From contig JAEZEQ010000024.1 in NCBI GenBank assembly GCA_023432985.1, forward strand, positions 1-52,230: 52,230 bases of DNA, read 5' to 3'. How positions within the stretch are numbered: position 1 is the first letter of the stretch; the number at the start of each line of letters is the position of its first letter. A model generated the notes under the pieces. The model made no database searches. It saw only the letters and a list, made by a program, of their open reading frames with translations, and had not been told where the DNA came from. The position numbers and the translations under genes are program-made. This DNA is from Bacteroidota bacterium. GTDB lineage: Bacteria; Bacteroidota; Bacteroidia; CAIKAF01. This document shows, piece after piece, positions 44,253-52,230 of this stretch.

Positions 44253-45365
44253 TTTAGCCGCAATCCCGTCTGCCATTAATCTGTACCCGGGCTTTAATGA
44301 AAGGCTTTCGCTTGCAGGCATAAAGCAATCCTGGCCCATTTCTCGAGCTCTTTTTTTCAATGCATCGCTCTCTTCCGCATTGAATCGTTCGGCCATTTCG
44401 CTGTAAATAATGCCTTCAATCAGGCGTAGTCGGGTTAGTATATATTCGTTTACTCTGTCTTTCCAATCCAGGCTTTCATCTTGTCTGTATTCCTTAACTT
44501 CAGCGGCTTCGGCATAACGTACATTATGGGCAATATTCGCATAGCGATATCCCACTCCATCGTATCCATGTGCGGAAGGTCCAAATCCATAATAGGGATT
44601 CCCATTCCAATATGCACTATTGTGCAGGGCTCTATGTCCTTTCAGGGCGCTATTGCTGATCTCATAATGTTCGTATGCATTTTCTTGCAGAAAAGTCTGC
44701 AATAGCTCAAACTGTGTGGCATAACTCAACTCTAGAGGAGCGAGTGCCATGCCCTTGCGGATCCAACCCCAAAGCGGCGTTTTTTCTTCCACCGTTAAGG
44801 CATAGGTAGATAAATGGGGTATACCCAAATCGGCAATTTTTTGTAAGTTCTGCAACCACAAATCATCATTAAGTCCGGGCGTTCCATAGATTAAATCCAC
44901 ACTTATATTTTCGAATCCGGCATCCTGGGCTCTTTTGATGCAATCTTCTGCCTGTAGGGCGGTGTGACTGCGGTTCATGTATTCCAGGTCTTGCGCGTGA
45001 AAGGATTGAATACCTATAGAAAATCTATTTATGCCTATATCTCTCCAGGCTTTCAGATTCTCTTTATGCATATCGTCGGGATTGGCTTCCAGGGTAAACT
45101 CTTTCATTTCGCCCAATCCGAAACGTTTATCCAGGGCCTCTGTAATGGCGGCAATATAAGAGGGCGAAACGATACTGGGCGTGCCTCCTCCGAAATATAG
45201 AGATTGTATCCCGGAATCTGCTTCAAATTTTTCTTGCGCTTTTATTTCCCGCAAAATGGCGTCCATTACCGGCTCCAGCGTTTTAAATCCGGTCGAAAAA
45301 TGAAAATCGCAATAGCTGCATGCTTGTTTGCAAAAAGGAATATGTATATAAACTCCGCTTTTCAT
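44241..45365 (-). CDS. hemW: Radical SAM heme chaperone HemW
   Basis: A 374-residue radical SAM protein that carries heme, formerly called oxygen-independent coproporphyrinogen oxidase-like. The cluster is CKQACSYCDF (Cys12, 16 and 19), and SLYFGGGTPS follows. The start at 45365 (MKSGVYIHIPFC) is preferred over an ATG at 45404, because the terminator of the ALDH gene (45393-45418) lies across the longer N-terminus. It overlaps the thioredoxin gene at the 3' ends by 12 bases. Confidence 0.95.
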   Translation of the reverse strand: MKSGVYIHIPFCKQACSYCDFHFSTGFKTLEPVMDAILREIKAQEKFEADSGIQSLYFGGGTPSIVSPSYIAAITEALDKRFGLGEMKEFTLEANPDDMHKENLKAWRDIGINRFSIGIQSFHAQDLEYMNRSHTALQAEDCIKRAQDAGFENISVDLIYGTPGLNDDLWLQNLQKIADLGIPHLSTYALTVEEKTPLWGWIRKGMALAPLELSYATQFELLQTFLQENAYEHYEISNSALKGHRALHNSAYWNGNPYYGFGPSAHGYDGVGYRYANIAHNVRYAEAAEVKEYRQDESLDWKDRVNEYILTRLRLIEGIIYSEMAERFNAEESDALKKRAREMGQDCFMPASESLSLKPGYRLMADGIAAKLFV

Positions 45366-45380
45366 TTCAAAGGCTAAAGG

Positions 45381-45418
45381 TAGACAAAAAGAAAGGAGGA
45401 CCATTTACTGTCCTCCTT
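45381..45418 (-). terminator. Terminator of the ALDH gene
   Basis: AAGGAGGAC (45393-45401) pairs with GTCCTCCTT (45410-45418) around an 8-base loop. On the reverse strand it is followed by a T-rich stretch (TCTTTTTGTC). It is 31 bases beyond the dehydrogenase stop. Confidence 0.85.
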
Positions 45419-45449
45419 ATTATACGATAAAAACGAAATATGATGCAAC

Positions 45450-46982
45450 TTACAGATTAAAATTAATCCCTTGCGCCAGGGGTAATTTTGTACCATAATT
45501 GATGGTATTTGTTTGACGGCGCATATAGGCTTTCCAGGCATCAGACCCCGATTCGCGTCCGCCACCTGTTTCTTTTTCGCCTCCGAATGCACCTCCGATT
45601 TCGGCACCTGAAGTACCTATGTTCACATTCGCAATTCCGCAATCGGAACCTGCAGCGCTGAGGAACAATTCCATTTCGCGCATATTGGTTGTGAATATAG
45701 ACGAAGACAAGCCTTGAGGCACATCATTTTGCATAGCAATAGCATCTTCCAGCTTGCTATACTTCAAGAGATATAAAATGGGAGCAAAGGTTTCTTCCTG
45801 TACAATTTCGAAGTGGTTTTCGGCTTCGATAATACATGGTTTCACGTAACAGCCGCTTTCATAACCGGCGCCTTCCAATACTCCGCCCTCCACAAGCACT
45901 TTAGCGCCTTCAGATTTTGCCTTTTCAATGGCTTGCAAATAATTTTGTACAGACGCGGTATCGATGAGCGGACCAACGTGATTATTCTGATCGAGCGGAT
46001 TTCCAATTTTCAATTGTCCGTATGCTTTCACCAATTTTTCTCTTACCTGTTCATAAACATTTTCGTGCACAATCAAGCGTCGTGTAGATGTACAGCGTTG
46101 TCCGGCCGTACCCACGGCGCCAAATACAGTGCCAATAAGCATCATATCGAGATCGGCATTTTCGCTTACGATAATGGCATTGTTTCCTCCTAATTCCAAA
46201 ATGGTGCGGCCAAAGCGACCTGCAACGGTTTGTCCGACATGGCGACCAATTTTCGTACTTCCCGTAAATGAAATAAGGGGAATACGTTTATCATTATTCA
46301 TCAATTCGCCCATTTCATTTCCGGCAACTAGGCAAGATATACCTTCGGGCAAATTATTTTCTTTCAATACGGAGGCAATAATATTTTGAATGGCTACTCC
46401 GCAAACCGGCGTTTTCGAAGATGGTTTCCATACACAAACATTTCCGCAAACCCAGGCAATCATAGAGTTCCAGCTCCATACGGCAACGGGAAAATTAAAA
46501 GATGAGATTATACCCACCACTCCAATAGGATGCCATTGCTCATACATTCTGTGTTCAGGTCTTTCGGAGTGCATGGTAAGTCCGTACAATTGACGGCTTA
46601 ATCCCACTGCAAAATCGCATATATCGATAATTTCCTGAACTTCTCCCAGACCTTCTTGCAGACTTTTTCCCATTTCGTAGGAAACCAAAGTACCGAGAGC
46701 CTCCTTATGCAAACGAAATTTTTCGGCCATTTGGCGTACGATTTCGCCTCTTTTAGGAGCAGGCACTTGTCGCCATTCCAAAAATGCCGAACCGGCTAAT
46801 TGCATTATTTTCTGATAATCATCGGCAGATGCAGCGGTAACACTTGCAATTTTTTTTCCGTCTACGGGCGAGAAAGAATCAATAATCTTTCCACCAGCAG
46901 GGTAGATTTTCACGCCGGTGCTTACTCCCGACATTACGGGCTCTATGCCCAATTCTTTTAATGCTTGTTCTATCGATTTCAT
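45450..46982 (-). CDS. Aldehyde dehydrogenase, ALDH7 (antiquitin) type
   Basis: A 510-residue NAD-dependent aldehyde dehydrogenase. The FTGSTKIGRHVGQ NAD loop, the catalytic glutamate in LELGGNNAI and the nucleophile in GQRCTSTRRL are present. The pattern fits the ALDH7 group (alpha-aminoadipic semialdehyde dehydrogenase), used in lysine breakdown. Substrate is inferred from similarity only. It is encoded directly after rseP in the same direction (46983 to 46982), so the two abut. Confidence 0.9.
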   Translation of the reverse strand: MKSIEQALKELGIEPVMSGVSTGVKIYPAGGKIIDSFSPVDGKKIASVTAASADDYQKIMQLAGSAFLEWRQVPAPKRGEIVRQMAEKFRLHKEALGTLVSYEMGKSLQEGLGEVQEIIDICDFAVGLSRQLYGLTMHSERPEHRMYEQWHPIGVVGIISSFNFPVAVWSWNSMIAWVCGNVCVWKPSSKTPVCGVAIQNIIASVLKENNLPEGISCLVAGNEMGELMNNDKRIPLISFTGSTKIGRHVGQTVAGRFGRTILELGGNNAIIVSENADLDMMLIGTVFGAVGTAGQRCTSTRRLIVHENVYEQVREKLVKAYGQLKIGNPLDQNNHVGPLIDTASVQNYLQAIEKAKSEGAKVLVEGGVLEGAGYESGCYVKPCIIEAENHFEIVQEETFAPILYLLKYSKLEDAIAMQNDVPQGLSSSIFTTNMREMELFLSAAGSDCGIANVNIGTSGAEIGGAFGGEKETGGGRESGSDAWKAYMRRQTNTINYGTKLPLAQGINFNL

Positions 46983-48323
46983 TTATTTACCTCCTGTAAA
47001 AAGTTTAAATATATCATTTCCGTTTGCAAACAACATAAGGGCAATCAATATCAAAAAGCCCACATTATTGGCAGCATTCATAAATTTCTCGTTCGGAGCT
47101 TTTCCAACGATCATTTCATACAAAATGAAGACTACATAGCCTCCGTCGAGCATGGGTATGGGTAGAAAATTCATAAATGCCAAAATAAGACTGATGATAC
47201 CTGTCATTACCCAAAATCCTTCCCATGAAAATTCGTCGGGAAACATTTTAGACATGCCGATAAAACCACCCACTTCTTTATATGCTCCGGTTGAAGGTTT
47301 AAAAATAAGCGTCATTGAACGGGCATACTGGGCTATGGTTTCGAATGAAGTTTTAATTCCTTTGGGCAAAGCTTCAAAAAAGCCATATTCTACCGTTTCC
47401 ACCGGAAGCACATTCTTCTTTTTCAAGTCTTTGAGACGGGTCATTGCATACATACCCAAATAGCCTTCTTCGTTCACTTTAAGGTCTACCAAAACGGGTG
47501 TTCCATTGCGATCGAATTCGGCTTTTACACTTTGGCCTTTATAATTTTTGAGTAATGGTGCCAATTGATCGAAGTATTCGATGGGCGTAGATTCGATGCG
47601 TGTTAATCTATCTCCTCTTTCCACACCTGAATTCTGATTTGGGGAATCTTTCAGAAAAGCTTCAAAATAAAAGGGGAAGCGGGGTGCAACGAGCTGACTT
47701 TTGCTTTCGATCATATGTCGGGTGATGTCTTCCGGCACAGGAATAGAATGAATTTCACCGTTTCTTTCTACGCGTATCGTTTCATGGTCTCTATACAACA
47801 TAGATTTATTAAAATCTTCGAAATATTTAAAGTCGACCAATTTATCTCCTGTTTGCATTCCGGCTTTGATCAGCGTGGAGTCCATAACATTCACCGTAAC
47901 CTGATTGGCCGGAATAAAAGCGTCTCCATATGCAAATTTCACGCCCCAAAAAATGAGAATTCCGGTTAATACATTTACGATAATTCCGCCCAAAATAATA
48001 ATGAGTCGTTGCCAGGCCGGCTTTGCTCTAAACTCCCATGGCTGAGGCTCGGCTGGCAAATCGTCGGGGCCTTTGGTTTCATCGGCCATTCCTGCAATAG
48101 ACACATATCCGCCAAGTGGGAACCAACCCAAGCCGTATTCTGTATCGCCTTTTTTGAATTTGAAAACAGAAAACTTCAATAAATTGGGAAACGGGAATAA
48201 AAAATCGAAGAATAAATAAAATTTCTCGACACGCGTTTTAAACAAACGTGCGGCTAAAAAGTGACCTCCTTCGTGTAAAACAATCAGCAAAGACAAGCTC
48301 AATAACAGTTGCAACCAATTCAT
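46983..48323 (-). CDS. rseP: RIP metalloprotease RseP (site-2 protease)
   Basis: A 446-residue membrane protease that cleaves membrane-anchored regulators, such as anti-sigma factors. The zinc site HEGGH is at residues 17-21 and the second motif MLDGGYV near residue 395. Two PDZ-like regions (about 120-290) lie between. It is leftward, facing away from priA. The -7 box TATATTTG is at 48359-48352. Confidence 0.96.
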   Translation of the reverse strand: MNWLQLLLSLSLLIVLHEGGHFLAARLFKTRVEKFYLFFDFLFPFPNLLKFSVFKFKKGDTEYGLGWFPLGGYVSIAGMADETKGPDDLPAEPQPWEFRAKPAWQRLIIILGGIIVNVLTGILIFWGVKFAYGDAFIPANQVTVNVMDSTLIKAGMQTGDKLVDFKYFEDFNKSMLYRDHETIRVERNGEIHSIPVPEDITRHMIESKSQLVAPRFPFYFEAFLKDSPNQNSGVERGDRLTRIESTPIEYFDQLAPLLKNYKGQSVKAEFDRNGTPVLVDLKVNEEGYLGMYAMTRLKDLKKKNVLPVETVEYGFFEALPKGIKTSFETIAQYARSMTLIFKPSTGAYKEVGGFIGMSKMFPDEFSWEGFWVMTGIISLILAFMNFLPIPMLDGGYVVFILYEMIVGKAPNEKFMNAANNVGFLILIALMLFANGNDIFKLFTGGK

Positions 48324-48351
48324 GTATAAGTTCGGGCATTTAATTAAGCTG

Positions 48352-48359
48352 CAAATATA
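48352..48359 (-). promoter_or_regulatory. -7 box upstream of rseP
   Basis: TATATTTG on the reverse strand, an exact match, 28 bases before the ATG at 48323. The -33 element is poor. Confidence 0.45.
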
Positions 48360-48454
48360 CTTTTTTTAGCCGTGTAAACCACTTAATAAAAAAGCGTCTT
48401 AATAGCACTTTAACATTAGGCAGTATTGAAATCAAAATTTAAGTTTGTAGTCTG

Positions 48455-50911
48455 ATGTATACTCAGTTTGCCGATATTATTCTGCCTTTGGCCATCCCAC
48501 AAACGCTCAGCTATGGCATACCGGACGAAATGCAGCCGCATATAGTCCCCGGTTCGCGGGTTATTGTGCCGGTTGGGAATAAGTCCTATACAGGGATTGT
48601 TGCCGAGATACACAGACAAAATCCGACACAATATCAGGTAAAGCCTATTGAGGAATTGCTGGACCAAAATCCGGTTATACACCCGAATCAGCTCCTTTTT
48701 TGGAAAAAAATGGCGCAGTATTATATGTGCACGCTTGGAGAGGTGATGAAAGCCGCTCTGCCGGCCGGATTAAAGCTCGAAAGCGAAACCCGTTACAGCC
48801 TTTGTGTTTCTGATTTTTCGGAACTAAATATTTCCGACGAATCGTATTTACTTTTGGAGGCCATTCAACAAAGTGGAAGTATAGACCTGAAGGATGCACA
48901 ACAAATTCTGCAAAAAAAACAAGTACAAAAACACTTGAAACAGCTTGTTGAAGAAGGCTTAATCGAAGATTATAAAGAAATAGAAAAACGCTATAAGCCT
49001 AAAAAAATAGCCTATATACATTTAGCTCCCGAATATGAAGGCGAAGAGAATCTGGAAAAAGCTTTTGCGCTGATTGCAAGGGCAGCCAAGCAAACGGATG
49101 TATTGATGGGCTTTTTGAGCAAAGTGGGCTTTACTGCGCAAGGGCCTAAATCGGTAAAAAAATCGGAGCTGTCTAAATTGTCCGAAAATGCCTCAACGGC
49201 TATTCAGGCCTTGCTTAAAAAAGGAATTTTTGAGGAAGAACTGAGGGAGGAAAGTCGCTTGAATTTTGGCGAAAACAGCAGCAAAGGGGCTGTAACTTTG
49301 TCTCCCTTGCAAACACAAACTTACGCCGAAATTAAATCGGCATTCGAAAAAGCCAAACCCGTTTTATTGCATGGAATCACCGGCAGTGGGAAAACGGAAA
49401 TATATATCCGGCTTATTGCAGATACCCTGGCAGAAGGCAAGCAAGTATTGTATCTGCTTCCCGAAATAGCACTTACTTTGCATCTAATCGAGAGGATTAA
49501 AGCCTATTTTCCAGGACAAGTGGCTATTTATCACAGTCGCTTCGGGCAAAACGAAAGGGTGGAAGTTTGGAATAATTTCCTGAATAACGGCGATTATAAA
49601 ATTGTGCTTGGCGCCCGTTCTTCATTGTTTTTACCTTTTAAAAACCTGGGGTTGATTATTGTAGATGAAGAGCATGACTCCAGTTATAAACAACAAGACC
49701 CCGCGCCGAGATATCATGCCCGAGATTTTTCGATGGTACTGGCCAAGGAGTTTGGCGCACAGGTAATTATGGGCTCTGCTACACCTTCTTTCGAAAGTGT
49801 ATACAACTGCGAAAAAGGCAAATATGTGCGCGTCGAACTCAAGGAACGCTATTCGCAGGTTGCCCTACCCGAAATAGTGACGGTTAGCCTGATTGAAGCC
49901 AGAAAAAAAGAGGAAATGAAATCCTTGTTTTCCGAAAATCTGCTGCAAGAGATACAATCTTGTTTGGATGCAAAGGAGCAAGTGATCTTATTTCAAAACA
50001 GAAGAGGTTTTTCGAGCCGTTTAGAATGCGACGATTGCGGCCATGTGCCCTATTGCGAAAACTGTGATATTGCGCTTACCTATCACAAAAGCAGACACGA
50101 ACTCAAATGCCATTTGTGCGGCTATATGATGCCTCTCCCCAAAGAATGTATTGCTTGCAGAAGTACCAAATTAACACTGAAAGGATTTGGAACAGAAAAG
50201 ATAGAAGACGAATTGCAAATCTTAATGCCTGTTGCCCGAATTGCACGTTTAGACTGGGATATTGCCACTCGAAAAAATGCGTATCACCAGGTGATTCAGG
50301 CATTCGAAAATAGAGAGATAGATATTTTGGTAGGTACACAAATGATTACGAAAGGGCTCGATTTCGATCATGTAGGATTGGTGGGCGTTCTCAATGCGGA
50401 TGCGCTCGTACATTTTCCTGATTTTAGAGCCAATGAAAAAGCCTTTCAATTACTTACCCAGGTAGCAGGAAGAGCCGGAAGAAGAAATAAGGTCGGAAAA
50501 GTAATCTTACAAACGAATAACCCTGCCCACCCGGTAATTCAATATGTTTTATCGCACGATTATGACGGATTTTACCGCAATGAAATCGAAGAACGCCGTG
50601 AGTGGAATTATCCTCCCTTTTCGCGCATTATACGTATTTCGTTAAGACACAGAGACTATGGGCAGGTTATGGAATTAAGTCGGGTTTTGGATCTTATGCT
50701 TAAAGCTACTTTTAAAGAAAGGGTTTTGGGGCCGGAAACACCATGGGTAGGAAGAATACGCAATTACCATATTCGTCAGTTTTATTTAAAAATCGGGCAA
50801 TCCGAAAATCATCAAAAAGCAAAAGAACTACTTGGCGAAATTTCGAGACAATTGGCTTTTGAAACAGGCATTAAAAGTTACAAGTTAGACCTGGATGTAG
50901 ACGTCTACTAA
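48455..50911 (+). CDS. priA: Primosomal replication protein N' (PriA helicase)
   Basis: An 818-residue 3'-5' DNA helicase that restarts stalled replication forks. The 3' binding domain is at the N-terminus. Walker A GITGSGKTE lies near residue 310, the DEEH box (IIVDEEHDSS) near 405, and the zinc-binding cysteines are in CDDCGHVPYCENCD and CHLCGYMMPLPKECIAC. GTQMITKGLDFDHV and TQVAGRAGRR follow as helicase motifs. The length is usual for Bacteroidota. No convincing terminator follows. Confidence 0.97.
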   Translation: MYTQFADIILPLAIPQTLSYGIPDEMQPHIVPGSRVIVPVGNKSYTGIVAEIHRQNPTQYQVKPIEELLDQNPVIHPNQLLFWKKMAQYYMCTLGEVMKAALPAGLKLESETRYSLCVSDFSELNISDESYLLLEAIQQSGSIDLKDAQQILQKKQVQKHLKQLVEEGLIEDYKEIEKRYKPKKIAYIHLAPEYEGEENLEKAFALIARAAKQTDVLMGFLSKVGFTAQGPKSVKKSELSKLSENASTAIQALLKKGIFEEELREESRLNFGENSSKGAVTLSPLQTQTYAEIKSAFEKAKPVLLHGITGSGKTEIYIRLIADTLAEGKQVLYLLPEIALTLHLIERIKAYFPGQVAIYHSRFGQNERVEVWNNFLNNGDYKIVLGARSSLFLPFKNLGLIIVDEEHDSSYKQQDPAPRYHARDFSMVLAKEFGAQVIMGSATPSFESVYNCEKGKYVRVELKERYSQVALPEIVTVSLIEARKKEEMKSLFSENLLQEIQSCLDAKEQVILFQNRRGFSSRLECDDCGHVPYCENCDIALTYHKSRHELKCHLCGYMMPLPKECIACRSTKLTLKGFGTEKIEDELQILMPVARIARLDWDIATRKNAYHQVIQAFENREIDILVGTQMITKGLDFDHVGLVGVLNADALVHFPDFRANEKAFQLLTQVAGRAGRRNKVGKVILQTNNPAHPVIQYVLSHDYDGFYRNEIEERREWNYPPFSRIIRISLRHRDYGQVMELSRVLDLMLKATFKERVLGPETPWVGRIRNYHIRQFYLKIGQSENHQKAKELLGEISRQLAFETGIKSYKLDLDVDVY

Positions 50912-51012
50912 TGGAATTACAGGCCTTATTTTTTTACATATATATTGCTAAAATATGTATTTACGAAGAGCTGATAATTATTGAGTTAAAGTGTTAAAAT
51001 GAATAGTGAGGC

Positions 51013-51043
51013 TTGACTTTTTGATAAAATTTATTTACTTTAG
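51013..51043 (+). promoter_or_regulatory. Candidate promoter of the metalloprotease locus
   Basis: A TTG at 51013-51015 and TACTTTAG at 51036-51043 (one mismatch to TAnnTTTG) with a 20-base spacer. Transcription would begin near 51048, so the AGGAC repeat would be in the transcribed leader. Confidence 0.4.
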
Positions 51044-51067
51044 CAAAATACTAAATCTTAATTCTTT

Positions 51068-51133
51068 ATGAAAAAACTTTATCATTCTCCTGCAGGACAG
51101 GACAGGACAGGACAGGACAGGACGTTAGTTTAA
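51068..51133 (+). other. Short leader reading frame spanning the AGGAC repeat
   Basis: An ATG at 51068 starts MKKLYHSPAGQDR and the repeat is read through to a TAA at 51131-51133, giving 21 residues. The charged MKKLYHS start looks like a signal peptide n-region, but in the present phase the frame does not join the protease. It may be the remnant of the original N-terminus, or a regulatory leader. Confidence 0.55.
51094..51123 (+). repeat. Six tandem copies of AGGAC
   Basis: A perfect pentanucleotide repeat of 30 bases within the short leader frame and 24 bases upstream of the protease ATG. Such repeats change in copy number by slipped-strand mispairing, and a change by one unit shifts the reading frame. 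Confidence 0.97.
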
Positions 51134-51146
51134 AAGTCCGTGCATA

Positions 51147-52230
51147 ATGCTGTTGCTTATGTTTGCTTTACTACCTTTTACAATGGCGCAGCAGGTTTTA
51201 CATGAATGTGGAACGGTGCATGATTTTAATGCGCCCAAATCGCAAGACTGTTCGCTCAATTCCGCAACATGGTTAAATCATTATCGATTACAATCTTCTT
51301 ATATTCCAGATTTAAATAATCAATGGGTTGGCGAAAAAACAATTCCTGTAAATATTATTTTTTTTGGAGAAGATAATGGAACAGGTTATCCATTAAGTCC
51401 CACGGCATTTGATTCACTTAAGCCGTTAATTCAACACTGGATGAATGAAGTATATTCCAATCCAAGTCCTCCGGACTCTGTTATTCCTATTTGTAATAAT
51501 TACTTAAATAATTCAAAAATAAAGGTTGTCATTAACAATGTAAGACACTATCCCAACTCTACCATCCTTAATAACCACAACTCTAATCAAATTATAAATG
51601 CAGTAAATTATCACCTAAGCTTTAACCCATTAGATTCAAACCAAATTAATTGGTATTTTGTAAAAAAAAGCAGACATTCTAGTGCAGCAGGGGAAGCTGC
51701 AATTGTTAATTATAATGGGTCTAAAATTTCTGTTATTTTTACAGCTTCTGACTTTTTAAATTATTCTCAACCTTGGGAAAGTGGCTATCATAGATTTGCA
51801 AACCATTTTCCACATGAGTTAGGGCATCATTTCGAACTAGAACACTTATATTCAAATTTAGGTTCAAGTTCGGAATATTTCTATTTTCCAAATACTCATT
51901 ATAATTATTTGTGTGATGTATGGAATGATAGCTCAACTACTAATTATCCCGGAGGTTTTACTAATAATATTATGGGAGCCGCCCATCCCAAATTAAACAA
52001 CTGGTATTCTCCCTTACAAATGGGAAGAACTCACCGCTCTTTAAGTGTCGCACAGTCAAATTTTAGCATCCGCCACTTCGCCTACGGCTATAACCCCATA
52101 CCCATAGAAATCACCTCCGACCAAACCTGGGACTTCACCTTTAAGTCTTATAACGATATTGTAGTAAAATCCGGGAAAACACTTACGATTACTTGCCGCC
52201 TCGAAATGGTAAAAGAAGCTTCTATTATTG
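51147..52230 (+). CDS. Secreted metzincin-type metalloprotease, 3' end outside window
   Basis: The frame is open from 51129 to the window edge (361 codons from the ATG at 51147). The N-terminus, MLLLMFALLPFTMAQQ, is a signal peptide core with no basic n-region. The zinc motif HELGHHFELEH lies at residues 223-233 (HExxHxxxxxH) and a likely Met-turn (NNIMGA) at Met276. That combination is typical of metzincins such as the M43/pappalysin type. The next part (SDQTWDF and the IVVKSGKTLTITCRLEM stretch) resembles the beta-rich region found before type IX sorting domains in secreted Bacteroidota proteins; the sorting domain itself is not in the window. Cys-rich mature N-terminus. The start is uncertain because of the upstream repeat. 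Confidence 0.8.
   Translation, partial: MLLLMFALLPFTMAQQVLHECGTVHDFNAPKSQDCSLNSATWLNHYRLQSSYIPDLNNQWVGEKTIPVNIIFFGEDNGTGYPLSPTAFDSLKPLIQHWMNEVYSNPSPPDSVIPICNNYLNNSKIKVVINNVRHYPNSTILNNHNSNQIINAVNYHLSFNPLDSNQINWYFVKKSRHSSAAGEAAIVNYNGSKISVIFTASDFLNYSQPWESGYHRFANHFPHELGHHFELEHLYSNLGSSSEYFYFPNTHYNYLCDVWNDSSTTNYPGGFTNNIMGAAHPKLNNWYSPLQMGRTHRSLSVAQSNFSIRHFAYGYNPIPIEITSDQTWDFTFKSYNDIVVKSGKTLTITCRLEMVKEASII

Noticed and set aside
51094..51123. AGGAC repeats as a CRISPR or minisatellite array
   Set aside because: The unit is 5 bases with no spacers; it is a simple sequence repeat.
51068..52230. Protease start at the ATG 51068
   Set aside because: The frame from 51068 stops at 51131, and TAG 51126 closes the protease frame upstream of 51147, so no repeat number joins them.
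1..52230. Mobile elements, prophage, tRNA or rRNA genes
   Set aside because: No transposase, integrase, inverted-repeat end or tRNA cloverleaf was recognised by eye; a tRNA scan would settle it.

Overview
This 52 kb window is a chromosomal stretch of an AT-rich member of the Bacteroidota, probably an environmental, non-Bacteroidales lineage (Chitinophagales/Saprospiria-like; the exact order cannot be settled by eye). The evidence is type IX secretion sorting domains (CHU_C-type and Por-secretion-tail type), a DUF4270 protein, the fused CcoN-CcoO cbb3 oxidase subunit, the acpP-fabF-rnc cluster, and promoters with the Bacteroidota -33 TTTG / -7 TAnnTTTG pattern. No tRNA, rRNA, CRISPR, prophage or insertion sequence was seen. 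Most of the window is core and cell-envelope genes.

Region by region: 1-5.2 kb is a leftward operon of a truncated glycogen-synthase-like protein, DUF4270 protein, glmS and a radical SAM/SPASM protein cut by the window edge. panC is divergent from it at 5.2 kb. 6.1-9.1 kb holds an unrecognised 482-residue protein, a stand-alone ketoacyl synthase and rbfA. 9.2-23.9 kb is mostly envelope and secreted proteins: a sorbosone-dehydrogenase-like lipoprotein, a cysteine-cluster protein, two choice-of-anchor-L proteins with different C-terminal anchors (OmpA versus type IX), a VWA protein, an acyltransferase, a SlyD-type FKBP, DUF4241, a deoxynucleoside kinase and an OmpA/TPR lipoprotein. A frameshifted lipoprotein remnant follows at 24.0-24.7 kb.

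24.8-33.6 kb is energy and lipid metabolism: etfBA, pdhB, acpP-fabF-rnc, a DUF1295 membrane protein and the copper ATPase ccoI. 33.6-35.9 kb has a MORN-repeat protein, a QueD-like enzyme, folE and an XRE regulator. 36.0-42.1 kb is a leftward cbb3 oxidase operon (ccoS, ccoNO, ccoQ, ccoP, ccoG, ccoH and a SafE-like protein). It is preceded by a good two-box promoter and a 9+4+9 palindrome placed where a Crp/Fnr-type activator could bind. 42.2-50.9 kb carries rlmN, a Rieske protein, a thioredoxin, hemW, an ALDH7-like dehydrogenase, rseP and priA.

The last 1.3 kb is the most distinctive part. It holds the 5' part of a secreted metzincin-type metalloprotease gene. Just upstream is a six-copy AGGAC tandem repeat inside a short reading frame, and changes in copy number would move that frame's stop codon, in one phase to a TAATG overlap with the protease start. 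This is a candidate phase-variation device. Several genes also have the -7 box exactly four bases from the start codon, which implies leaderless mRNAs.
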